Part shown: piece after piece, positions 57,587-64,000 of the stretch | How the letters are laid out: every line of letters begins with the position of its first letter | Position numbering within the stretch: position 1 is the stretch's first letter | Source of the DNA: Microcaldota archaeon | GTDB taxonomy: Archaea; Micrarchaeota; Micrarchaeia; Micrarchaeales; Micrarchaeaceae | Direction: 5' to 3' | DNA length: 64,000 nt | Assembly (NCBI GenBank): GCA_028866905.1 | Contig: JAGWHI010000001.1 | Coordinates: forward strand, 1 to 64,000 | Made by a program: the position numbers and the translations under genes | The notes under the pieces: generated by a model | The model's input: only the letters and a program-made list of their open reading frames with translations | Told to the model about the DNA's origin: nothing | Databases searched by the model: none

Positions 57587-58847
57587 CGAGTACTTCGCAG
57601 GCGAAAGCCTGAACGTAGACAGGATCCGCAGGGACTTCCCGGAGCTGAGCGTGAAGGTAAACGGGAATAGGCTTGTCTACCTGGACAGCGCAGCAACGTC
57701 TCAGAAACCGATGCAGGTGATACGCGCGGTGGACGAGTTCTATTCCAGGTACAATGCCAACATCCACAGAGGTGTTTACAAGATCGCAGAGGAGGCGACG
57801 GCAGCGTACACCGAATCGAAGGAGAAGGTGGCTCGCCTGATAAACGCGAATGGGATAGAGGAGATAGTTTACGTCAGGAACGCGACCGAGGCGATAAACC
57901 TTGTCGCGCTGGGATGGGCCGCGCACAACATCTCCAAGGGAGACCACATACTGATATCAGAGATGGAGCACCACAGCAACATCGTCCCATGGATAATACT
58001 CTCCAACAGGGCGGGAGCCGTGCTCGATTATGTAGAGATAGACAAGAGCACAGGGCTTCTCGACGACAACAGCCTCCATGAAAACCTTGAAAAATCGCCG
58101 AAGCTGGTCGCGATAACCCAGGCCTCCAACGTGCTTGGCACGATAAACGACGTAAAGCAGATAGCAAAGCTTGCTCACAAAAGGGGGGCGAAGGTGCTCG
58201 TAGACGCTGCGCAGTCAGTGCCGCACATGAAAGTTGACGTGAGGGATATCGATTCCGATTTCTTCGCCTTCTCGGGCCACAAGATGCTCGCGCCGACTGG
58301 AATCGGTGTGCTCCACGCAAAAGCTGAGATACTCGACAGGATGGAGCCCGTGTTCGGAGGAGGGGACATGATAAAGTCCGTTGAATACCACTCTTATACG
58401 CCGAACGACCTGCCTTGGAAGTTCGAGGCCGGTACAGCGAACATAGAGGGAGGAATAGGGCTTGGCGCCGCAGTAGACTACCTCAACATGCTTGGCATGG
58501 ATAGGATAAGGAGGCACGAGATGGAGATAACAAAGTACGCGCTTGAAAGGCTGCAGGATGTATCCAATGTCACGGTATACGGGCCGTCGCTGGATATGCT
58601 CGAGTCGCGGGTCGGCGTGGTGTCCTTCTCGCTCGACGATGTGCACCCCCATGATGTAGCGACGATATTCGACAGGGACGGCGTTGCAATAAGGGCAGGG
58701 CACCACTGCGCTATGCCGCTGGTGACGAAGGTGATAGGAAAGCCAGCGCTTTCCAGGATGAGCTTCTATATGTACAACGGCAACGACGATGTTGATGCCG
58801 CGGTCAAGGCCATAGGAGAGGTTAAGAAGATATTCAGGATAAAGTGA
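57567..58847 (+). CDS. sufS: cysteine desulfurase SufS (class V PLP enzyme)
   Basis: This enzyme mobilises sulfur from cysteine for Fe-S assembly. It has 426 residues. The PLP lysine is in FSGHKMLAP and the persulfide cysteine in RAGHHCAMP. The YLDSAATSQKP start and the EMEHHSNIVPW and FEAGTANIEGG motifs are typical of SufS/CsdA. I chose ATG 57567 because ggaagg precedes it; it overlaps sufC by 20 bp. Confidence 0.95.
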   Translation: MTLSQNSEYFAGESLNVDRIRRDFPELSVKVNGNRLVYLDSAATSQKPMQVIRAVDEFYSRYNANIHRGVYKIAEEATAAYTESKEKVARLINANGIEEIVYVRNATEAINLVALGWAAHNISKGDHILISEMEHHSNIVPWIILSNRAGAVLDYVEIDKSTGLLDDNSLHENLEKSPKLVAITQASNVLGTINDVKQIAKLAHKRGAKVLVDAAQSVPHMKVDVRDIDSDFFAFSGHKMLAPTGIGVLHAKAEILDRMEPVFGGGDMIKSVEYHSYTPNDLPWKFEAGTANIEGGIGLGAAVDYLNMLGMDRIRRHEMEITKYALERLQDVSNVTVYGPSLDMLESRVGVVSFSLDDVHPHDVATIFDRDGVAIRAGHHCAMPLVTKVIGKPALSRMSFYMYNGNDDVDAAVKAIGEVKKIFRIK

Positions 58848-58851
58848 GGAT

Positions 58852-59250
58852 ATGGACCTTTACGCTGAAGAGATAATATCTCATTACGAGCATCCGCACA
58901 ACAAGGGCAAGCTCGATGCGGAGAACGCGACATTCCACGAGCATAACCCGCTCTGCGGTGACGAGATAACGATCCACCTCCACATAGACAACGGGAGGGT
59001 CGACAGGATAAGCTTCGAGGGCAACGGTTGCGCCATAAGCATGGGCACGGCCAGCATGCTTACCGATTTCATAAAGGGGAAAACCCTGGAAGAAGTGGAG
59101 AAGATGGGCGTCAGCACCGTCATAGACCTTCTCGGGATAGACCCGGGGCCCGGCAGGCTAAAGTGCGCTACGCTGTCGCTCAAGACCCTCAAGGAGGCGA
59201 TATTCGTCTACGAGCACAAGTCGGTGGACAGCGGCACCAGGAACCTCTAG
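58852..59250 (+). CDS. sufU: Fe-S scaffold SufU/IscU-like
   Basis: This 132-residue IscU-fold protein has the three cluster cysteines in NPLCGD, GNGCAIS and RLKCATL. Absence of the IscU LPPVK motif and the presence of extra residues between the second and third cysteines point to SufU-type. SufU accepts sulfur from SufS and is often zinc-binding. It ends the operon and overlaps the convergent alaX by 4 bp. Confidence 0.93.
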   Translation: MDLYAEEIISHYEHPHNKGKLDAENATFHEHNPLCGDEITIHLHIDNGRVDRISFEGNGCAISMGTASMLTDFIKGKTLEEVEKMGVSTVIDLLGIDPGPGRLKCATLSLKTLKEAIFVYEHKSVDSGTRNL

Positions 59251-59978
59251 CCTACGGATATCTCTATGCGCTTCCTCTTCGAGCCCTTATTCTCGTAGTT
59301 CTTCAGCGTTATCCTGCCGATTTCCCTGGTGTTTGCAACATGGGTGCCGCCGTCAAGCTGGAAATCTAGGCCCTCCAGCTCTATTACGCGGACCTCGGTA
59401 AGCTTGTTGAGAAGCTCCCTCCCCGGCGCTGTCCTTGCCAGGTTTGGGACGGCGAGCGCCTGATCCTTCGTAAGCATCTTTGCGGTTACCGCGTGGCCTT
59501 CGTCTATGTACCTCTGGGACGTGTCAATCAGGAGTTGCACAAGTTCCTTCGTGCAGTTCGCTATCTCGAGATCTATCCTGGCCCTGTCGTGATATATCTG
59601 TCCGCCCGTTATCGATCCCCCTGCAGAGTTGTCGAAAGCCCTGCCTGTTTCCAGTATACCGTCCAGGATATGCAGCGCGGTGTGGTGCCGCATGTGGCCG
59701 TATCTCCTGTCCCAGTCTATCTTCAGCAAGGCCCCGTCGCCTGCTTTTGCTTCGGCCGGGGCTTCCAGCACGTGGATGACATTGTCGCCAGATTTCTTCA
59801 CATCCACAACGCCGTGTTCCTTGCCGTTAATCAAAATCTTTCCGAGGTCGCAGGGCTGGCCGCCGCCAGTGGGATAAAAAATAGTCCTGTCGAACTCCAA
59901 TTCCGCGCCGTTTGCCGCGGTAACGGTAGCGCGAAGCTCCTTGGCATAGGAATCCTTAAGGTATACCTTTTCCGTCAT
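59247..59978 (-). CDS. alaX: alanyl-tRNA editing protein AlaX
   Basis: This 243-residue trans-editing enzyme hydrolyses Ser (or Gly) mischarged on tRNA-Ala. The zinc site is formed by HHTALHIL and the downstream LDGGTHVANTREIG. The amino-terminal glycine-rich beta-barrel (TIFYPTGGGQPCDLG) is the AlaX-M/AlaRS editing-domain type. AlaRS itself is not in the window. Confidence 0.9.
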   Translation of the reverse strand: MTEKVYLKDSYAKELRATVTAANGAELEFDRTIFYPTGGGQPCDLGKILINGKEHGVVDVKKSGDNVIHVLEAPAEAKAGDGALLKIDWDRRYGHMRHHTALHILDGILETGRAFDNSAGGSITGGQIYHDRARIDLEIANCTKELVQLLIDTSQRYIDEGHAVTAKMLTKDQALAVPNLARTAPGRELLNKLTEVRVIELEGLDFQLDGGTHVANTREIGRITLKNYENKGSKRKRIEISVG

Positions 59979-60067
59979 AATCAGTCGACTCTCTTTTCAT
60001 CACTAGTCAGAAATACCTCGACTCATCATCTGGATTGTATTGTGCGGAGCAATATTTATCGCTATTG

Positions 60068-60937
60068 CTAGACGATGAGGAGGTATGACGCAGCTACAAG
60101 AACTAGCCCGAGTATGGTTTTCTTGAACAGGTTCCCTTCGCGGAATATCGCTCCGCCGACAAGCACCGTTACTATGATAAACACCGCGTTCAGCAGGGGG
60201 ACGGCGAGGCTCACCTCTGTAGCCGATATAGACAGGTAAAGCGGCACCCTGTAACCTACGGTGAAAACCCCAATCGCCACAAGAGGCACTGCGTTCTGCC
60301 TTACGTTGGAGGCTATCTCCTTCACCCCGCCGAACCTGGCAATCATGTATATGCACATGTTGAGCGCCACGAAGAGCTGGGAGAGCACGACGTACGTCAG
60401 CGGATCCAGGCCTACGTCTATCAGGTATTTGACCGCGACATAGGCTATCGCGTTGAGCAGCGACGTCCCTATAAGTATGTCGGCATACCTCATGCCCTTG
60501 CCCTTCGCATCGGACTGGTCGTTGTTATACCTGGCAAGGAACACGTAGCTGGCGACCACAAGCACGGCTATCGCAGCGTACTCGTAGAGCTTCAGGCTCT
60601 CACCTATGAAGACGAAGCCTAGCACCACTGTGAACAGGGAGGGCATGGAGCTGGTTATGGCTGTCCCCACGGATATTCGCCCATGCCTGAAGGCCTTGGC
60701 GAGCAGCAGGTAGGAAGCGGTTACAAGGATGCTGAGTATGTATATTGCTATCCAGGTTGCTACCCCGATATTAAGGTTCGCGAACGGCAATATCGACAGA
60801 GAAAAGAGCGCGGCGATTATGGAGAACGCTGCCGTGTAGGCGCTCGCGTGCACGTTCTTGAGCGCGTACTTCTCGATTATCGTTGCGATACCCATCGATA
60901 CCGCAGCCGCAATCGTGATGTAGTACCACTCGATCAA
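60068..60937 (-). CDS. EamA/DMT-family membrane transporter
   Basis: This 289-residue protein has about ten transmembrane helices in two EamA repeats. The first repeat has AITSSMPSLFTVVLGFVFIGESLKLYEYAAI and the second has LAVPLLNAVFIIVTVLVGGAIFREGNLFKKTILGL; both show the ExLxxxx/xxGxxL signature. It ends about 11 bp from tRNA-Gln on the same strand. Substrate is not predictable. Confidence 0.85.
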   Translation of the reverse strand: MIEWYYITIAAAVSMGIATIIEKYALKNVHASAYTAAFSIIAALFSLSILPFANLNIGVATWIAIYILSILVTASYLLLAKAFRHGRISVGTAITSSMPSLFTVVLGFVFIGESLKLYEYAAIAVLVVASYVFLARYNNDQSDAKGKGMRYADILIGTSLLNAIAYVAVKYLIDVGLDPLTYVVLSQLFVALNMCIYMIARFGGVKEIASNVRQNAVPLVAIGVFTVGYRVPLYLSISATEVSLAVPLLNAVFIIVTVLVGGAIFREGNLFKKTILGLVLVAASYLLIV

Positions 60938-60948
60938 CTTATCACCAT

Positions 60949-61021
60949 TAGCCCCGATCGGATTCGAACCGATGTCCGCGGGTCCAAAGCCCGCTGTGCT
61001 TGGCCTCTACACTACGGGGCT
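60949..61021 (-). tRNA. tRNA-Gln (anticodon UUG)
   Basis: The 73-nt gene folds into a complete cloverleaf. The acceptor is AGCCCCG/CGGGGCT with A73, the anticodon arm is GCGGG-CTTTGGA-CCCGC, and the T-arm is ATCGG-TTCGAAT-CCGAT. No intron and no encoded CCA are present. The anticodon UUG reads glutamine. Confidence 0.93.
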
Positions 61022-61053
61022 GCGAAGATAAAGCACAAGATAGCAATATAAAA

Positions 61054-62517
61054 CTAATAGGACTTGGCGAAGTTGGCCATGTGCTTCGCCTCCTTCCCGC
61101 AGTATATGCATTTCTTCCCCTTCAGGTGCGCTTGTGCGTCAAGCGGCATGTTGGTTATCTTTGCGCCCGTCTCCTCCTTTATAGACTTCTCGCACGCCTC
61201 TGACCCGCACCAGGGCGCCTGGGCTATCCCCTTCTGCGAGTTGGCTATCGACTTGAGCTCGTCGTAATCCTTCACCTTGAAGGTGTGCGTGTCCAGGAAC
61301 TCCTTCGCCCTGCCGTACAGCCCCTCGTTTATCTCATCGAGGAGCTCGGCAACCCTCTTGTCTAACTTGGCTAGCGGCACGCTCTCCTTCTTTCCGGTGT
61401 CCCTCCGCACTACGGTGGCCTCGTCCTTGGACAGGTCCCTCTCCCCGAGCTCGATGCGTATGGGCACGCCCCTCATCTCCCACTGGTTGAACTTCCAGCC
61501 GGGCGAATATGCATCGGAATCGTCGAGAAGGGCCCTTATGGACTTTGCGAGCTCGGCGCTTATCCTTGATGCCGCGGCGAGCACCTTGCCCTTGTTGTCC
61601 TCCTTGAATATAGGCACTATTACCGCCTGCACCCTTGCGACCTTGGGCGGCAGCACCAGCCCCTTATCGTCGCCGTGCACCGCTACCATCGCCCCGAGCT
61701 CCCTTGTGGAGAAGCCGAACGTGTTCTGGTAGGCGTAGCGCTTCTGGCCTTCCCTGTCTATGAAGCTTATCTCGAAAGCCTTGGAGAAGTTGTTGCCGTA
61801 ATCGTGCGTGTCCGGCCCCTGTATCGCCTTGCCCTCCGGGAGCAGGTGCTCGATGCTGTACGACGCGACCGCGCCTGCGAACTTCTCCGACTGCGTCTTT
61901 TCGCCGACGACACCGGGCAGCGCGAGGTACTCCCTGAGCACGTCGCCGTATATCTTCAGCACTGCGGCCCTTTCCTCCTCGGCCTCCTCCTTGGTGGCGA
62001 AGGCAGTGTGGCCCTCGTTCCACATGAACTCCCTGCTGCGCAGCAGCGGGGTCGGATGCTTGAACTCCCACCTGAGCACCGAACACCACTGGTTCAGCCT
62101 CAGCGGCAGGTCCCTCCAGGACCTTATCCACTTTGCTATCGTGTCGTAGATTATGGTTTCTGATGTCGGCCTTATCGCAAGGCGCTCGTCGAGCTTGGAA
62201 TCGCCAGTGTGGGTGACCCATGCGACCTCGGGATTGAATCCCTCGACATGCTCCTTCTCCTTGTTGAGGTGCTTCTCCGGTATGAGCATCGGGAAATAGG
62301 CGTTTGATATACCTATCCCCTTGAACCTCTGGTCGAGCGCCTTCTGTAGCGTCTCCCATACGAAATAGCTGTCAGGCCTGAAGGCTATGCAGCCCGATAC
62401 CGAGGTGTAATCTATGAACCCGCTCCTTATCACAGTCTGGGTATACCACTCGGAGAAATCGGACGCCTTCTTTGCGGTTATCCCCTTCTCCTCCTTCGCG
62501 TCAGCCTTTCCAGCCAT
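61054..62517 (-). CDS. proS: prolyl-tRNA synthetase (archaeal/eukaryotic type)
   Basis: This class II synthetase is 487 residues. Motif 2 is VLRWEFKHPTPLLRSREFMWNEGHTAF and the catalytic HDYGNNFSKAFEI segment follows. The carboxy-terminal zinc-ribbon-like domain (APWCGSEACE, KKCIYCGKEAKHMANFAKSY) and the final tyrosine identify the archaeal type. ATG 62517 is one base after the proline dehydrogenase stop; GTG 62526 is possible. Both genes act on proline. Confidence 0.95.
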   Translation of the reverse strand: MAGKADAKEEKGITAKKASDFSEWYTQTVIRSGFIDYTSVSGCIAFRPDSYFVWETLQKALDQRFKGIGISNAYFPMLIPEKHLNKEKEHVEGFNPEVAWVTHTGDSKLDERLAIRPTSETIIYDTIAKWIRSWRDLPLRLNQWCSVLRWEFKHPTPLLRSREFMWNEGHTAFATKEEAEEERAAVLKIYGDVLREYLALPGVVGEKTQSEKFAGAVASYSIEHLLPEGKAIQGPDTHDYGNNFSKAFEISFIDREGQKRYAYQNTFGFSTRELGAMVAVHGDDKGLVLPPKVARVQAVIVPIFKEDNKGKVLAAASRISAELAKSIRALLDDSDAYSPGWKFNQWEMRGVPIRIELGERDLSKDEATVVRRDTGKKESVPLAKLDKRVAELLDEINEGLYGRAKEFLDTHTFKVKDYDELKSIANSQKGIAQAPWCGSEACEKSIKEETGAKITNMPLDAQAHLKGKKCIYCGKEAKHMANFAKSY

Positions 62518-62518
62518 G

Positions 62519-63373
62519 CTATACACTCTGCCTTTCGAATAGGGACCTGATTATTAGTGATAGGTGGCCGGCCTCTTTAAGCCTTCTGTATGAGTAGTCC
62601 ACCCACCTGCTGCCGAATGGCACGTAGAGCGAGACCCTGTGCCCGCTTCGGGCCAGCGCAATGGCGTACCTGTTCCTTATCCCGTTCAGCATCGCGTATG
62701 TGACATCGCGGTTGTAGTGCCCGTTCAGCCGGAGTGCGGCCTTTATCATCTTGGTGTCGTGCGTGGCTACCATGAATTTTTTCGAGCGCTTGAAAAGGTA
62801 TTCCATGAGCGCCATGTAATCCCTGTCGACGGCGGGCTTGGTCTTGAAAGCGCCGTTCCCCTTTACCGAGTATGCCCCCTTCACCAGCCGGATTATCCCG
62901 CCCATCGCGACTATCCCCCTTATGTCAGCGGCGCTACGCCTTAGGTATGCCTGCACGCATATCCCGACATTTCCGCGGCCGACCTCTGCCATGTAGAAGC
63001 TTATAGTGTCATCGACATGCTCCGCGTCCTCCATGTCCAGCCAGACGAAGATCCCGCGCGATCTGGCGCGCGCGACTATCCTGCCGTAGTTATCCTTTGC
63101 GAGCCTCCTTGAAATTAGGAGGCCGAGCTGCGTAGGCTTCAGCGAGATATCTGCGTCGAGCCTGTCCCTTTTTATCTCGTCTATCAGCCTGAAGTACGTC
63201 TGCACGGCATCCCTTACCTCTGCCTTTGTACGGAAATCCTCGCCGAGGTAGTTTATCTCTGTGCCTATCCCGAGCCTGTTGAACCGCGCAGAGCGTTCTG
63301 CCGCGTCCTTTATCCTTGGGCCGGCTATCCACCTCCCGGCGAGGGCTTTTTCCAGCAGCGCCCATCCGGACAT
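62519..63373 (-). CDS. proline dehydrogenase (FAD-dependent)
   Basis: This 284-residue TIM-barrel flavoenzyme oxidises proline to 1-pyrroline-5-carboxylate. Signatures are INYLGEDF, SLKPTQLGL, IIRLVKGAYS, VATHDTKMI, MLNGIR and YVPFGSRWVDYSYRRLKE, all of which line the proline/FAD pocket of PutA/PRODH. Its start codon overlaps the HAD gene stop (TAATG). It pairs functionally with the P5C dehydrogenase at 51257. Confidence 0.92.
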   Translation of the reverse strand: MSGWALLEKALAGRWIAGPRIKDAAERSARFNRLGIGTEINYLGEDFRTKAEVRDAVQTYFRLIDEIKRDRLDADISLKPTQLGLLISRRLAKDNYGRIVARARSRGIFVWLDMEDAEHVDDTISFYMAEVGRGNVGICVQAYLRRSAADIRGIVAMGGIIRLVKGAYSVKGNGAFKTKPAVDRDYMALMEYLFKRSKKFMVATHDTKMIKAALRLNGHYNRDVTYAMLNGIRNRYAIALARSGHRVSLYVPFGSRWVDYSYRRLKEAGHLSLIIRSLFERQSV

Positions 63374-63972
63374 TAGCGCACCCTTACTCCTAGCCTCTTC
63401 AATTCCGCTACAGTGTTGTCGTACCCCTTGAATCTGACCGCGTGCATGCCTACAGACCTCGCACCCTTTACGTTGGCGGGCATGTCGTCGATGAAGACGG
63501 CCTCCTCGGGCTTTACGCCCATCTTCCCGAGCACATAGCGGTATATCCGGCTTTCGGGCTTCCTCATGTGTATGCGATAGGATACGAAACGCCTTCCGAA
63601 TATCCGCTCGGGCACGAACCTCTCCGTTGCCACGAGGTACCGGCTCATGCTGACATTGGAGAGCAGGGCGATCTTGTACCTCAGCGAGATGCGCTCGGCC
63701 AGGTCCAGCATCTTCCTGTTTACAGTAGCCTGGACCTCATAGACCTTGACCCACGACAGGTCCCGCCTAGGGAGTTTCAGCGCGTCCGACGCAAGCCGTT
63801 CGAACCTCTCCTGGCTCAGCCTCCCGTACTCCATCCTTGTGATCAGCGGGTCGAGGGTGCGCTGCACCTTTTTGTATGGGATGCCGAAGGTCTTGGAGAG
63901 GTAGTTGAAGTAGTCCGCCTCGGAGAAGTTTATTATGACCCCTCCCATGTCGAATACAACCAGCTTTATCAT
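63373..63972 (-). CDS. HAD-superfamily hydrolase
   Basis: This 199-residue HAD subfamily IA protein has motif I VFDMGGVI (Asp8, with Gly for Thr nearby), motif II SN in ALLSNVS, the motif III Lys in RKPESRIY and motif IV FIDDMPANV. Motif I has MGG in place of DGT. This is seen in the epoxide-hydrolase-like and phosphatase HAD branch and keeps only one of the two Asp residues. The catalytic mode is therefore uncertain. It is coupled to proline dehydrogenase by TAATG. Confidence 0.82.
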   Translation of the reverse strand: MIKLVVFDMGGVIINFSEADYFNYLSKTFGIPYKKVQRTLDPLITRMEYGRLSQERFERLASDALKLPRRDLSWVKVYEVQATVNRKMLDLAERISLRYKIALLSNVSMSRYLVATERFVPERIFGRRFVSYRIHMRKPESRIYRYVLGKMGVKPEEAVFIDDMPANVKGARSVGMHAVRFKGYDNTVAELKRLGVRVR

Positions 63973-64000
63973 TAGGTCGCCAATAGCATAGAGCTGCCGA

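Overview
This window is archaeal chromosome, coding-dense and moderately GC-rich. The evidence is eukaryote-like replication and translation genes (MCM, aEF2, L7Ae, L10e, L24e, L30e, S28e, RNA polymerase subunit K, deoxyhypusine synthase, Dph2), class III (archaellin/pilin-type) signal peptides, geranylgeranyl reductase, TATA boxes about 25 nt upstream of often leaderless genes, and a tRNA gene with a bulge-helix-bulge intron. The compact layout and the gene mix (two FtsZ, pilin-like adhesins, an exported Lon-like protease, SufBDCSU) suggest a DPANN lineage, perhaps Micrarchaeota. That placement is inference; no 16S gene is present.

Layout. 1-2.3 kb: the truncated start of a secreted seven-repeat beta-propeller surface protein. 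2.4-4.7 kb: dph2, rpl10e and an unknown gene. 4.8-14 kb: three class III signal-peptide surface proteins interleaved with a HAD phosphatase, an EamA transporter, ftsZ1 and rad50. 14-21 kb: glycerate 2-kinase, then a minus-strand run of mcm, a presenilin-type protease, an exported Lon-like protease, a zinc ribbon protein and aEF1-beta. 21-24 kb: a NitT/TauT-type ABC importer with a fused double permease and a detached AAA-associated domain protein. 24-33.4 kb: metS, a tail-anchored winged-helix protein, a beta-CASP nuclease, deoxyhypusine synthase, an unknown internally duplicated protein, ftsZ2, the L7Ae-S28e-L24e operon and a membrane-anchored surface protein. 33.4-37.1 kb: the L30e-S12-S7-EF2 operon. 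37.2-44 kb: an unknown gene, a VOC protein, signal peptidase, smc and a site-2 protease. 44-53.7 kb: small unknown genes, rpoK (58 codons), geranylgeranyl reductase, a stand-alone PEP-utilising swivel protein, an intron-containing tRNA-Leu, a PAC2 protein, pyruvate kinase, a DUF192 protein and a P5C-dehydrogenase-like gene. 53.8-59.3 kb: a sufB-sufD-HTH-sufC-sufS-sufU operon. 59.2-64 kb: alaX, an EamA transporter, tRNA-Gln, proS, proline dehydrogenase and a HAD hydrolase.

How the genes work together. Translation is the dominant theme: ribosomal proteins, elongation factors, their modification enzymes, two aminoacyl-tRNA synthetases, an editing factor and two tRNAs. Metabolic genes suggest a lower ED/glycolytic segment (glycerate 2-kinase, pyruvate kinase) and proline oxidation to glutamate (proline dehydrogenase plus P5C dehydrogenase). 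The cell-surface set includes pilin-like proteins with a shared amino-terminal cassette and different passenger domains, and several membrane proteases that could process exported proteins.

The most notable features are: a perfect 8+8 palindrome at the predicted suf transcription start, combined with a cysteine-bearing HTH gene inside the operon; a 33-nt intron in the D-loop of tRNA-Leu(UAA); a 151-bp, 98% identical cassette shared by two surface-protein genes; an unrecognised protein made of two copies of one domain; and a pyruvate kinase with the Glu-to-Lys change typical of potassium-independent enzymes. No intergenic stretch in the window exceeds 300 bases. I found no CRISPR array, insertion sequence or rRNA.
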